A stretch of DNA of 64,000 nucleotides from Halorutilus salinus (GTDB lineage: Archaea; Halobacteriota; Halobacteria; Halobacteriales; Halorutilaceae), in NCBI RefSeq assembly GCF_026242195.1, contig NZ_RKLV01000003.1, positions 1-64,000 of the forward strand. The letters are read 5' to 3'. Of the stretch, positions 9,449 to 17,699 are shown piece by piece; the first letter of the stretch is position 1; each line of letters begins with the position of its first letter. The notes under the pieces are model-generated. The model made no database searches. It was not told the origin of the DNA and saw only the letters and a list, made by a program, of their open reading frames with translations. Both the position numbers and the translations under genes were made by a program.

Positions 9449-9539
9449 GCGCGTCGTACGCCGTTACCTCACTAAAGTTGTCGGGATACGGTCGCTCGCC
9501 CCTGCCCCCTGTTTCTGCGCTTCGACGTTCTCCGCCTCC

Positions 9540-9640
9540 GGCTTCTGTTCCCCGACTCTTACCCCCGGCTTCTACCCTCTGTCTCCTACCCCGACTTCTA
9601 CCCCTTTCGGCTCCTACTCTCTCCGCCTCCTACCCCTCCG
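9540..9640 (-). repeat. G-rich degenerate repeats in the polB leader
   Basis: Read on the polB strand, this stretch is almost purely purine: about seven imperfect copies of a unit like GGGGTAGAAGCC, spaced 13 to 18 bases (variants GGGGTAGGAG, GGGTAGAAGC, GGGGGTAAGAG). It lies 90 to 190 bases upstream of the polB start, between it and the divergent promoter at 9708. No convincing open frame crosses it. It could be an untranslated leader, a site of G-quadruplex or triplex formation, or simple-sequence drift. Confidence 0.6.
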
Positions 9641-9707
9641 GATTCTGTGGCTTCTGACCCAATGTAATCTTCATGATAGATTGACCGTGACAACTATTCA
9701 CAAGGTC

Positions 9708-9714
9708 TATATAT
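9708..9714 (+). promoter_or_regulatory. TATA box of the 49-residue gene
   Basis: TATATAT lies 37-43 bases before the ATG at 9751. Transcription would start near 9738, leaving a leader of about a dozen bases. A Shine-Dalgarno-like GGAGG at 9737-9741, spaced nine bases from the ATG, supports that start. Confidence 0.6.
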
Positions 9715-9750
9715 CCCCCTCTCTAAGATAGATGATGGAGGCAAAAAGCT

Positions 9751-9900
9751 ATGTCCACAGCCGAACGCGCGGACGAGCCGGAACCGAACCTTGAGTCGTA
9801 CGATACGGACGACGGGACGGTGATCTATGACTCGGCAAACCCGTTGGCGTGGATAAAGGCTGGGGACAAAGCGACGCGTTCGCTGAAGGAGAACCTCTAA
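9751..9900 (+). CDS. Small conserved haloarchaeal protein (DUF7331-like)
   Basis: A 49-residue acidic protein. It has a core VIYDSANPLAWIKAG (residues 24-38) that matches, from memory, a family of very small haloarchaeal proteins with a YDxxNPxAWI core (DUF7331-like; I cannot check the number). The start is supported by GGAGG nine bases upstream and the TATA box at 9708; the ATGs at 9732 and 9735 are out of frame. It is divergent from polB and stands alone; the ndk operon runs towards it on the other strand. No function is known to me. Confidence 0.72.
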   Translation: MSTAERADEPEPNLESYDTDDGTVIYDSANPLAWIKAGDKATRSLKENL

Positions 9901-9962
9901 CGAACCGAACGCGCTACAGATACGAACCTTACTATCACGGTACTGCTGTGAGGACGCGGTAG

Positions 9963-10418
9963 CTACTCGTAAACCCAGCCCTCGTCGTTCCGCTCGTACG
10001 TCTCTATCTCGTCGGCGTCGAAGTAGATGGATATCTCGCGTTCCGCCGTATCGGGCGCGTCGGCGGCGTGGACGCAGTTACGTCCTATGTCGAGCGCGAG
10101 GTCGCCGCGTACGGTACCGGGTTCCGCCTCCGCGGGGTCTGTCGCGCCTATCATGTCGCGGACGAGGCTGATGGCGTTCTCGCCCTCTACGACCATCGGC
10201 ACCGCGGGACCGCTCGTTATGAACCCAACGAGATCGTCGTAGAAAGGCTCGTCCTCGTGTTCAGCGTAATGCTCCTCGCCCTGCTCGCGCGACGGTGTCA
10301 GAAGCTTCATACCCACGAGCTTCAGACCACGTTCCTCGATACGCGAGACGATCTCGCCGACCAAGCCGCGCTGGAACGCGTCGGGCTTGACCATGACGAA
10401 CGTGCGCTCGCGGCTCAT
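9963..10418 (-). CDS. ndk: Nucleoside diphosphate kinase
   Basis: It moves the gamma-phosphate of ATP to nucleoside diphosphates through a phosphohistidine. The 151-residue length is the family norm. The catalytic His117 lies in [14 protein letters not shown]; the N-terminal [13 protein letters not shown] and the Kpn-loop region are intact. The start is the ATG at 10418, not the longer open frame, because only from there does the family N-terminus ([12 protein letters not shown]) begin and because it overlaps the L24e TGA as ATGA. It is the last gene of the rpl7ae-rpl24e-ndk unit, a conserved archaeal arrangement. Confidence 0.96.
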   Translation of the reverse strand: MSRERTFVMVKPDAFQRGLVGEIVSRIEERGLKLVGMKLLTPSREQGEEHYAEHEDEPFYDDLVGFITSGPAVPMVVEGENAISLVRDMIGATDPAEAEPGTVRGDLALDIGRNCVHAADAPDTAEREISIYFDADEIETYERNDEGWVYE

Positions 10419-10603
10419 CCGTCTTCCTCGGACTCCGGCTCTACCTCCGTCCACTCGACATCGCGTGCCGGACGTCCGAGATCGGCGTTCTTCTGACACT
10501 TCGACGAGCAGAAGCGGACGCGCTCGCCGTCGTTGCGTACGAGGAGTACGCCGCTACCCGGCTCTATCTCGCTCCCGCAGTATGTGCAGTCGTGGGTCTC
10601 CAT
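10415..10603 (-). CDS. rpl24e: 50S ribosomal protein L24e
   Basis: A 62-residue zinc-ribbon ribosomal protein of the large subunit. CTYCG (6-10) and FCSSKCQKN (31-39) supply the four zinc cysteines, and the short acidic tail is typical of haloarchaea. It starts one base after the stop codon of L7Ae and overlaps ndk by ATGA. In most haloarchaea, S28e lies between L7Ae and L24e; here there is no room for it. Confidence 0.95.
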   Translation of the reverse strand: METHDCTYCGSEIEPGSGVLLVRNDGERVRFCSSKCQKNADLGRPARDVEWTEVEPESEEDG

Positions 10604-10604
10604 C

Positions 10605-10967
10605 TTACCGTAGGCTCTCGACCTTCTCTACGATGTCCTCAACCTGCTCGTCGGCGTTGCCCGCGTCCGTCACCACTGCGGCGGCGCTTCCAACGTCGAG
10701 ACCGACGGCGTGGCCGATACCGTCCTGCTCGCCCACGTAGACGAACGGCACGTCCTTCTCGTCACATAGCGACGGCAGATGGAGAACGATCTCCTCGGGC
10801 TGTACGTCCTCGGCGATTACGACAAGCTCCGCCTCGCCGCGCTCTATAGACTTCGTTACCTCGTTCGTTCCCTTCTTGACACGCCCCGTGTCGCGTGCAA
10901 TTTCAACAGCTTCGAGAACGCTCTCTTCCAACTCATCCGGTACGTCGAACTTTACGTATACTGGCAT
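10605..10967 (-). CDS. rpl7ae: 50S ribosomal protein L7Ae
   Basis: L7Ae binds kink-turns in 23S rRNA, in box C/D and H/ACA guide RNAs and in RNase P. The 120-residue product has the RNA-binding core [20 protein letters not shown] (residues 38-57) and the [13 protein letters not shown] stretch. The ATG at 10967 is preceded by a GAGGTG Shine-Dalgarno-like element. It heads the unit with rpl24e and ndk. Confidence 0.96.
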   Translation of the reverse strand: MPVYVKFDVPDELEESVLEAVEIARDTGRVKKGTNEVTKSIERGEAELVVIAEDVQPEEIVLHLPSLCDEKDVPFVYVGEQDGIGHAVGLDVGSAAAVVTDAGNADEQVEDIVEKVESLR

Positions 10968-11179
10968 TCTTGTTCACCTCGTTCCGCGCTCCCGCGCGTC
11001 ATTACGCAGTGAGCGTAACCGGGGTAGCCGTCTGCGTCGGTTATATCTTCTGGAACTACCCGAAGTCGCGAGGTACGTTCCGTCTTCGTTTTCGACCAAA
11101 CCATCCAAGTATGCTAAACTATGTTAATTTATTTCGTTAACGACTAAATTAATGATGCGTCTCCACAAGCCGAGAACCG

Positions 11180-11563
11180 ATGGACAGCTTTGAGGAGTTT
11201 GTCGAGCGTCTAAGCGAAATCAAACGAAAAGGGTACGTGGAGACCCACCGCGCCGGAAACACAGGTATCGGAAAGACGCTCGAAGACCTGCTCGGAATAG
11301 AGGAGAACAACGTCCCCGGACCCGACGCTGTCGGCGTCGAACTTAAGTCCACACGTCGAAGCTCGAACAACCTAACCACGCTGTTCACCAAGGAACCACC
11401 GCGCGACGAACGTCGCCTGTGGAACCAAGAACTGGTGCGCGAACTCGGATACGTCGACGGTAAGGACAGGGGGACACTCAAAGTAACCGTCGAACCCGAT
11501 TCACTAAATACTGTATGCCGACCGGATCGTAGTAGTTGTTTCGCACTATTTAGATTTAATTAA
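11180..11563 (+). pseudogene. Truncated MvaI/BcnI-type restriction endonuclease
   Basis: The 127-residue frame begins like MvaI/BcnI-family nucleases: GNTGIGKTLEDLLGIEENN (26-44), GPDAVGVELKSTRR (47-60) with the Glu-x-Lys of the PD-(D/E)XK core, and LFTKEPP. Homology stops near residue 110 (TVEPDSLN) and is replaced by an unrelated tail ending in an AT-rich run, at roughly half the usual length. An inverted repeat CTAAATA/TATTTAG (11504-11510, 11547-11553) lies at the break. No methyltransferase is adjacent. I infer a decayed remnant of a solitary nuclease, not an active enzyme. Confidence 0.7.
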
Positions 11564-11614
11564 TTAACAAAATAAAGCAACGGTATTGATGTAGCTACGC
11601 GAGTATCCTCGTCC

Positions 11615-11821
11615 GTGTCTGATATCCGGCTGAACGACGCCGACGAAGCCATACTGAAAGAACTGGAGCATGGGCGCGTGACAGCCGTATACCTTGACCG
11701 ACGGATAGACTGGTCACGCGAGTACATTACGCAGAGACTCCGACGTATGGAGGAACACGGTATCGTCGAAAATCTGGAGAGTACGGGGCTGTACGAACTG
11801 AACCGGTCTCCGAGTATATAG
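11615..11821 (+). CDS. Winged-helix DNA-binding protein
   Basis: A 68-residue protein with one winged helix: helix 1 ADEAILKELEHG, recognition region RRIDWSREYITQRLRRMEEHGIVE, and a short wing. This pattern is typical of haloarchaeal phage- and plasmid-type repressors (phiH1 repressor-like). The GTG at 11615 is the only start in frame that keeps the whole domain. It follows the AT-rich island and the broken nuclease gene, so it may belong to the same acquired segment. Partner and operator are unknown. Confidence 0.75.
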   Translation: MSDIRLNDADEAILKELEHGRVTAVYLDRRIDWSREYITQRLRRMEEHGIVENLESTGLYELNRSPSI

Positions 11822-11852
11822 GAAAGCTAACCACGGTGCCATTCTTGATTCC

Positions 11853-11998
11853 TTGCTCGCCGGCTACGCCTTCCTTGTCCTCACCGTCGTCGCTCTCTAC
11901 CGCCTTTTTTCGTCGCCGTCCGCGTACGCAGACGCCGGCGCGGGATTCTACGACCCTACGCGAAGCCGGTGTCTATGACGAGATGAAGCCCGAGGATG
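11853..11998 (+). pseudogene. Possible frameshifted small membrane protein remnant
   Basis: In the otherwise empty 11822-12111 gap, one frame reads a hydrophobic helix (LLAGYAFLVLTVVALYRL) followed by SSPSAYADAGAGFYDPTR and then a stop; shifting frame there continues EAGVYDEMKPEDV to a stop at 12001. The two halves together look like a small haloarchaeal membrane protein broken by one frameshift. There is no ATG (TTG at 11853), so this could equally be chance. Confidence 0.28.
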
Positions 11999-12090
11999 TC
12001 TAGGACGTGGTGGTTTTGGCGAGTTTGCGGCGCTCCTAAGCGAGAAACGTCGAGAAACCGAGAGATAATCTCCACCCGAAACAAAGGGGT

Positions 12091-12108
12091 GTCAGACGTA
12101 AGTCTGAC
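12091..12108 (-). terminator. Hairpin after rps7
   Basis: A perfect 7-bp stem GTCAGAC/GTCTGAC with a 4-base loop lies three bases past the rps7 stop codon. No long U run follows on the minus strand, so termination or 3'-end protection is an inference from position. Confidence 0.5.
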
Positions 12109-12111
12109 GCT

Positions 12112-12675
12112 CTAACGAGCCGCGGCGGCGACGCGCTCGACCTCTTCCTTCTTACGTATGGCGCTACACTCAACGTCGTAGCTTGCGGCGCTGATGAGTT
12201 CGTCGGCGACAACGTCGGATATGTCGCGCGGTGTCTTGTACGAACCCGACTCGACGGCGCCGGCGAGGAACTTGACCGACTGGTCGACGCGCCTCTGTGG
12301 CGCTACGTCGACAGCCTTGGGCACGCTGATACCGCCGTACTTGAGCGTCACCGTCTCCTCGCGCGGTCCTGCGTTCTCGACGGCGTTTACGAGAACCTGA
12401 ACGGGGTTGTCGCCCGTACGTTCGTGTATCTCCTCGAACCCGTCGCGGACGATACCGAGCGTCTTCTCCTTCTTCCCCGTGTTCTCACCCGTCTGCATAA
12501 GACGGTTGACGAGGCGCTCGACGATGCTTATCTCGCTCTTCTCGAACTGCTTGTCGGCGTGCCGCCCCATCGTATGCGCGACGGGCGACAGGGTGATGTA
12601 ACGTTTGGTCGAACGGTCGTCGAACTCGATCTCCTCAACGTCCCATCTGCTGAACAACTGGGCGCTCGCGCTCAT
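12112..12675 (-). CDS. rps7: 30S ribosomal protein S7
   Basis: uS7 nucleates the head of the small subunit on 16S rRNA. The 187-residue product has the archaeal signature ([22 protein letters not shown], residues 37-58) and the [18 protein letters not shown] core. It overlaps the rps12 stop by ATGA, so the two are co-translated. Downstream there is no elongation factor gene, unlike the usual rps12-rps7-EF2 order. Confidence 0.96.
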   Translation of the reverse strand: MSASAQLFSRWDVEEIEFDDRSTKRYITLSPVAHTMGRHADKQFEKSEISIVERLVNRLMQTGENTGKKEKTLGIVRDGFEEIHERTGDNPVQVLVNAVENAGPREETVTLKYGGISVPKAVDVAPQRRVDQSVKFLAGAVESGSYKTPRDISDVVADELISAASYDVECSAIRKKEEVERVAAAAR

Positions 12676-13100
12676 CGTACGGGCTTCTCCTTGTTACCGC
12701 GCACCATCTCCTTCAGTGCCACGCCGTTGACCTTGACGACCTTGTAGTTGACACCCGGAAGGTCACCCATCGAACCACCGCGCGCACCGCCGATGCCCGA
12801 AATCGTAACCTCGTCGTGTTCGTCTATGAACGAGATAGCGCCGTCGCCGGGGCAGAACGCCGAAACCTGATTGCCGTTCTTGATCAGCTGGACACGTACG
12901 CATTTCCGTATCGCGGAGTTGGGCTGTTTCGCCTCTATACCGACCTTTTCGAGAACGATACCCTTTGCCTGAGGCGCGCCGCCGAGCGGATCGGTCTTCT
13001 CCTGAAGACCGCGCGCACGTCTCGCGTAGTTCCTGTCCTTCCATCTGTCCTCCTGCCTGTCCTTCTTGAGCTTTCTCGCCGCGTACTTGCCGTTACCCAT
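12672..13100 (-). CDS. rps12: 30S ribosomal protein S12
   Basis: uS12 is a decoding-centre protein. The 142-residue product is full length with [15 protein letters not shown] (58-72), the [15 protein letters not shown] loop, and [12 protein letters not shown]. It starts at the ATG at 13100; upstream are a 50-base spacer and a lipoprotein gene on the same strand, not nusA and RNA polymerase genes as in most haloarchaea. The ribosomal pair is therefore detached from its usual operon. Confidence 0.96.
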   Translation of the reverse strand: MGNGKYAARKLKKDRQEDRWKDRNYARRARGLQEKTDPLGGAPQAKGIVLEKVGIEAKQPNSAIRKCVRVQLIKNGNQVSAFCPGDGAISFIDEHDEVTISGIGGARGGSMGDLPGVNYKVVKVNGVALKEMVRGNKEKPVR

Positions 13101-13151
13101 TCTTGCGAGGTTTAGCCCGTCGTCCGATATAAACGGAACGGTTCGCGGTCG

Positions 13152-13601
13152 TCAGTCTCCGACGGCGTCCGAGAAGTCGTAGCTGAACGGGTTGTCCTCC
13201 TCGTCCTCGATGCTCGTGAACTCATCGGGAGTCTCCTCCAGTAGATATCTCTCACCCTCCTCGGTAGTGACGACGTCACCTCGGATGGCGAATATTTCGA
13301 GGTTTCCTGACTCGGCTATCTCGCCGTCCTCAACGGACAGTGTCAAGCTGTCGCCCTCGGATATGTTCTCCATCACTATCGCACCGGAGAAACTGTGGTC
13401 ACCGTCGACAGCGGCGTGGTCGGAGTTCATAGGGTCGTCGACGGTTATTTCGATAGCTCCAGCTCCGGCGTCACGTACTACCGTGAACTGCCCTTGTGGC
13501 TCGTTATCCACCTGTTGTTCGTCATCTCCTCCGCCCCCGAGACACCCGGTTAGCGCTACGGTCGCTCCTGCAGTCGTTCTAAGGAAGACGCGCCTGTTCA
13601 T
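13152..13601 (-). CDS. Tat-exported lipoprotein of unknown function
   Basis: From the ATG at 13601 the 149-residue product begins with a twin-arginine lipoprotein signal: NRRVFLRTT, a hydrophobic stretch, and a TGC lipobox, so it is exported folded and anchored outside. A Gly/Asp linker and a beta-rich domain of about 110 residues follow, with phrases like GAIEITVDDPMNSDHAAVDG that resemble an immunoglobulin-like fold. The longer open frame upstream was rejected because it would bury the signal. Function unknown. It lies 50 bases upstream of rps12 on the same strand. Confidence 0.75.
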   Translation of the reverse strand: MNRRVFLRTTAGATVALTGCLGGGGDDEQQVDNEPQGQFTVVRDAGAGAIEITVDDPMNSDHAAVDGDHSFSGAIVMENISEGDSLTLSVEDGEIAESGNLEIFAIRGDVVTTEEGERYLLEETPDEFTSIEDEEDNPFSYDFSDAVGD

Positions 13602-13835
13602 GCTAACTAACTTCGGTTTCGGAGATATAACTCTTTGTGACATATCGTACTTCGACTCAGGTTCGGTAGCGTTCAGATAAGCTGTTTTCGCAGGACATGG
13701 ATGGAATGGTTCTGACACAGATTAGCCACTCAAACATCCGGACACGGAACACGGTTTCGAAGAAGAACATCTCACAACGTCTCAATATCGCCTTCGATTC
13801 TTATCTGAACACCGCCTCAGGTTCGCCCACAAGAC

Positions 13836-13841
13836 TTATAT
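13836..13841 (+). promoter_or_regulatory. TATA box of the CAP-domain lipoprotein gene
   Basis: TTATAT followed by a T run lies 26-31 bases upstream of the ATG at 13867, the spacing of a leaderless haloarchaeal transcript. The rest of the 13602-13866 spacer shows no gene or repeat that I can see. Confidence 0.6.
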
Positions 13842-13866
13842 TTTTGGTCTTGGATAGTTAGCAACG

Positions 13867-15975
13867 ATGAGCCGTATGAATAGGGACGCGAGGTATATCG
13901 CGATAGTCATCCTGGTGGCTGTCGCTCTGTCTCTTACAGGATGTCTCGACATTGTAAACTGGGGCGACCCTGCGGAAGCACAGCCGGGTGGCGAGGACAG
14001 CACGGCGGGCGAGGTTATAGTGAAGGACGCCGAGAACGTGACGCGCACACTGTCGCATAACGTCTCCTCCTCCGCGATCCGGACGCGGTACGACCCCCGA
14101 CTTGAACGTGTCGAGGTCGCTCTGACTCAGTCTATCGATGCCGACTACATGCGCGTCGACTTCGCGGGCGATACGACCGCACGCGCACGTCTCAACGAGG
14201 AGGGCGACCGCGCCGTTCTGGGTTCGTCCGACCTCTGGCTGGGCGGCGAAGCCGAGGACTTGACGCGTGAACTCTACCGCCAGGGTGCATTCGAGGGCGG
14301 ACCCGGCGGCTTCGCGGGTGCCTCGTACGGCGACACCGTTAACATCACCGTCAGCGCCGTCGACGGCGGCGTCGGCGAGGTCGTCTTCCAGGAGACGGAG
14401 ACGATCGGACACGGCGAGGTCAACGCGCAGGTCGACTACCTGTTCGACTCGTCTCAGAATCAGGTTCGTGTCGTCTACGCGAGCAACGTCAACGCCGACT
14501 ACGTCGATGTGACCTTTAGGCTCGGCGGTGACAATATCTCCAAGGTACGTCTCCACAACCCCGGCGACGAGGCGCGTATCTCTTCCGACTACGGTAAGAC
14601 GGATACCCTCGGAACCGCGGAGAACCGGATGTACGAGGAGATCAAGGACGCCGTACAGCAGTACGACAGATACAGGAACGAGGACACCAACTTCTCCGAA
14701 ATCGCCGACGACGCCGGGGGTGCTCTCAGCGGTATAGGCGGATACGACGGTATAATCGACGAGCTGGACGGTCTGAGGGCGGGGTCGATGTCGAAGGAGG
14801 AGCAGAAACGTTTCGACGCCCTCCTAGATGCACGCCGTGACCTTCGTGTTACGGAGTCCGGGGATCTTTCGTTGGAGGAGATAACGCGGACGTACCTCGA
14901 ATACACGGGTCAGGTTCAGGAGACCGACGATATCGACGACTTCGACAGCGTGCTTGACGACAGCGTCTTCGACGACGACCTGCTCAGTAACGCGGGCACC
15001 TTCCTAACCGACGGCAACGGTGGGGATGACGATGATGACAACGGCAACAACGACATACCTGAGATAAGCCAGATGTACGACAGACCCGAGAGAGGCGAAC
15101 TCCTCAGCATACAGGCTGTCGCCAAGGTCGCGGCGAGGACCTCGCCTTCGGGATACCGCCAGCGCGGCGGTAGCTCGACCGAGGTTCTCGACGTCAGCGG
15201 CGAAATAAGCGACGACGGCTATACGGAGATAGGCGGCGTAGCAGGCGGTGACCCTATAACACTGCCTTCCGAGTCGACCGGCTTCGTGGGTGAAAACGGG
15301 GTTAGCTCAGCCGTCGGGTCGCTTGATACGGAGACGGTCGCAAGACGTGTTGCGACGGCGGCTAACCGTCTGCGTGAAGACGAGTCGGGGTACACGCCAC
15401 AGCTTGAATCCACGCATGGGATAGAGAAGGCGGCACAGGAACACGCCGACAGGATGGAGAACAACATCAACGAGCAGGAGGAACTCAACTCCATAAGGTC
15501 GGGCGGCGTACCTGCACAGACGGACAGACGTAACCGGATACAGAGGTACGTACGTAACGCCGCGACCGTATGCTACTCAGGCACAGAGACCCACTCACTC
15601 TACACGCCCGGCTCGTACGTCACGCTCACCAACAACGCCGAGGGTGTCGTCGAACGCGCGGGCGTATCGACGACGACAGTGAACGCCGAAGGTATGGCTC
15701 CCGTTACCGTCCCCAACTACGCACTACCCCTGTACGAGGCTTACATATACAACGAATGGAGCCACGGCGGCGAGAACACCGCGGCGTACGTCTACTCCGA
15801 CCTCGTCAACGGTACTGCGTCGACATCGGAGGTCGCTGACGCCGTCGTGGAACGTATGACGGACAAGAACTCGTTCGTCAACGAGATGACAGACTCGTCG
15901 TACCGTCATCAGGGCGTCGGTGTCTCCGTTGCGGAGGACACGGGCGTCATATACGTCACGCAGTCGTTCTGCTGA
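13867..15975 (+). CDS. Large lipoprotein with C-terminal CAP (SCP) domain
   Basis: A 702-residue surface protein. The N-terminal signal ends in LTGC (Cys26), a lipobox without twin arginines, suggesting Sec export. Two similar beta-rich segments follow (ALTQSIDADYMRVDF and VVYASNVNADYVDVTF lie in equivalent places), so residues about 50-250 are probably a tandem repeat. A helical stretch, an Asp/Gly/Asn-rich linker (near 385-400), and then a CAP domain at about 490-702 follow, with the hallmarks RRVATAANRLRE, EWSHGGENTAAY and YRHQGVGVS. CAP domains are often secreted and bind ligands or cleave peptides; the role here is unknown. Confidence 0.8.
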   Translation: MSRMNRDARYIAIVILVAVALSLTGCLDIVNWGDPAEAQPGGEDSTAGEVIVKDAENVTRTLSHNVSSSAIRTRYDPRLERVEVALTQSIDADYMRVDFAGDTTARARLNEEGDRAVLGSSDLWLGGEAEDLTRELYRQGAFEGGPGGFAGASYGDTVNITVSAVDGGVGEVVFQETETIGHGEVNAQVDYLFDSSQNQVRVVYASNVNADYVDVTFRLGGDNISKVRLHNPGDEARISSDYGKTDTLGTAENRMYEEIKDAVQQYDRYRNEDTNFSEIADDAGGALSGIGGYDGIIDELDGLRAGSMSKEEQKRFDALLDARRDLRVTESGDLSLEEITRTYLEYTGQVQETDDIDDFDSVLDDSVFDDDLLSNAGTFLTDGNGGDDDDDNGNNDIPEISQMYDRPERGELLSIQAVAKVAARTSPSGYRQRGGSSTEVLDVSGEISDDGYTEIGGVAGGDPITLPSESTGFVGENGVSSAVGSLDTETVARRVATAANRLREDESGYTPQLESTHGIEKAAQEHADRMENNINEQEELNSIRSGGVPAQTDRRNRIQRYVRNAATVCYSGTETHSLYTPGSYVTLTNNAEGVVERAGVSTTTVNAEGMAPVTVPNYALPLYEAYIYNEWSHGGENTAAYVYSDLVNGTASTSEVADAVVERMTDKNSFVNEMTDSSYRHQGVGVSVAEDTGVIYVTQSFC

Positions 15976-16031
15976 GGTCTACCCTTCCTCTCCGTCGCTA
16001 ACCTTTTGTCCCACCGCCCTCTACGCCCCCT

Positions 16032-17243
16032 ATGCCGCTTGACCCCGTCCATGTAGACGGGATAGACTCGCTCGCGCGACGTATACGCGACGACTACGAC
16101 GACCCAGACGAGTCGGGCGACGTAGACCAACTCTGGTCTTTCCTCGACCCTCTACGTGACGACGGACGCGCCGTCCTCGAACCCGTCGGCGACCTGCGCA
16201 GACGCGCCGTTTCGCTCCAAGACATCGCGCTCATCGACGACGAGTTCCCGTCCCAACACGGCGTCGACGCGGGGACGCTCAACCCGCGGTCGTTTACCAA
16301 CGGTCTGACGGTCGACGTTGCACACGCCGCCGCGGCGTCTGTTCCGAGCGATCTTGACCTCCACCGTAGGCGCACCATCGTCACGGCGGCGCAGTCTCCC
16401 AACCACCGTGTCGAACTCCCCGACGACTGGCTCTCTTTCGACGACGACGCCACCGACGGACGCGTCGTACAAGCGCCGCGCGACACCGACAACCCACGCG
16501 AGGCTGTCCATGTCTTCGCGCTCTACCTCTCCGAGTCGACGCATCTCGGAAAGACCCTCGACGCCGCCGAGGACCTCGTCTACATCGACGGACCCCTCTA
16601 CCCCCTCGCCCTCCTCCGGTGGCTCGGCGTCGACCCCGCCTTCGGACGCACGGATCTGACGGGCGAAATACTGTCGAACTACTTCGGAACGTACGACGAC
16701 GCCCTCGAAGACTCGACGCCCGTCGTCGGCTTCGTCAAGAACCCTTCGTCGTCGCGCGTCGTAAGCCGTCTCCGCGAAACCGACGCACCGCCCGTCCCTT
16801 GGTCGGACGACGCGGGCTTCTTCCGTTACTTCCTATCGACCGACGCGAACGACCTGACGTTCACAAACTGGTTCGTCTCGCGTCTCTACACCGACCAGCT
16901 TTTCGATGTCGCGCCCCCCGAAGCGCCCGACGACGACTACCTCCCCGCTGTCATGTACGTCCACGATCCGCGCCACGGAACCGTCCACCGCGCCGAGGCA
17001 CCGTACGGCTTCGTCCGCGACGACGCGACACGCGAGGCTCTCACGAGACAGACGCTAAAGGAGGTCGCCGTCTCACGCGTGCCCCGTGCGGTCGCACGCG
17101 CCGACTCCCTCGCACGCGTCACCCCCGACCAGCGCGAGGGTATCGTCAGACGTTTCGAGGAGGCTTTCGATGCCGTCGAGGAGACCAACTACAACCGCGA
17201 CCGGTGGGGCTACGTCAGGTCGTCGACGGGGTTGACGCTGTAG
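16032..17243 (+). CDS. nurA: NurA-type DNA repair nuclease
   Basis: NurA is a 5'-end-resecting nuclease that works with the HerA translocase in archaeal double-strand break repair. The 403-residue product begins LDPVHVDGIDSLA, has the early acidic region QDIALIDDEFPSQHG, the VYIDGPLYPLALLRWL core and VVGFVKNPSSSRVV, all features of haloarchaeal NurA. It is full length. Its 3' end overlaps the convergent NikR-like gene by 34 bases. No herA, mre11 or rad50 is in this window, so its partners are elsewhere. The call rests on motif order, not a search. Confidence 0.8.
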   Translation: MPLDPVHVDGIDSLARRIRDDYDDPDESGDVDQLWSFLDPLRDDGRAVLEPVGDLRRRAVSLQDIALIDDEFPSQHGVDAGTLNPRSFTNGLTVDVAHAAAASVPSDLDLHRRRTIVTAAQSPNHRVELPDDWLSFDDDATDGRVVQAPRDTDNPREAVHVFALYLSESTHLGKTLDAAEDLVYIDGPLYPLALLRWLGVDPAFGRTDLTGEILSNYFGTYDDALEDSTPVVGFVKNPSSSRVVSRLRETDAPPVPWSDDAGFFRYFLSTDANDLTFTNWFVSRLYTDQLFDVAPPEAPDDDYLPAVMYVHDPRHGTVHRAEAPYGFVRDDATREALTRQTLKEVAVSRVPRAVARADSLARVTPDQREGIVRRFEEAFDAVEETNYNRDRWGYVRSSTGLTL

Positions 17244-17623
17244 CTTATCGACAGAACGCCGTCGGTCGAACGCAGTGATCCCACGAAGTCACGTACGTCG
17301 TCGAGCGACCCTTCGATAACGAAAAGCTCCATACAGTACTCGTCGCCACCGATACACGAATGGACGTTGCTCCTCACAGTATCCTCATTCTCGTGGCGCA
17401 TCCGTATCATCTCGCCCTCAACGTCGCTGTTCTCGAACTCGAAGATGACAGTAACCGTCGCCACGAGATGCCGCCCTTCGAGCTTCGAGTCCTCAAACTC
17501 ACCCATCAACGACCGCGCCGACTCACGCAGTAGCTCACTCCTGCCCGAGTACCCGTGTTCGTCGGCGAAGTCGTCCATCTGTTCGAGAAGCTCCTCCGGA
17601 ACCGATATGCTGACAACAGCCAT
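17210..17623 (-). CDS. NikR-like ribbon-helix-helix regulator
   Basis: The 137-residue product has an N-terminal ribbon-helix-helix (VSISVPEELLEQMDDFADEHGYSGRSELLRESAR split across residues 4-37) and a C-terminal ACT-like domain, the NikR architecture. NikR holds Ni with three His and one Cys; the aligned positions here are His77, His88, Cys90 and Cys97, so one His ligand is replaced by Cys. This suggests a different metal or coordination. It diverges from tfb across a palindrome at 17700-17716. It might bind that site, but this is inference. Confidence 0.75.
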   Translation of the reverse strand: MAVVSISVPEELLEQMDDFADEHGYSGRSELLRESARSLMGEFEDSKLEGRHLVATVTVIFEFENSDVEGEMIRMRHENEDTVRSNVHSCIGGDEYCMELFVIEGSLDDVRDFVGSLRSTDGVLSISYSVNPVDDLT

Positions 17624-17699
17624 GTTATTAATCCTCGTCTCCTACGATAAAAACAGTTGTTAACTCCGCTTCGGTCAACCGACTGCGGTCTTGTCCCCC

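Noticed and set aside
9540-9640. Repeats before polB as a possible CRISPR array
   Set aside because: Units are 10-13 bases, degenerate, without constant spacers or palindromic ends, and no cas gene is nearby.
11085-11610. AT-rich island as a replication origin
   Set aside because: No origin recognition box pairs and no orc1/cdc6 gene next to it; a restriction-gene relic explains the composition better.
12091-12108. Same GTCAGAC/GTCTGAC stem core in the rps7 hairpin and in the second hairpin of the intein 2 insertion as one repeat family
   Set aside because: Only seven bases per arm agree and the loops differ; with two copies this may be chance. A genome-wide search would be needed before calling a family.
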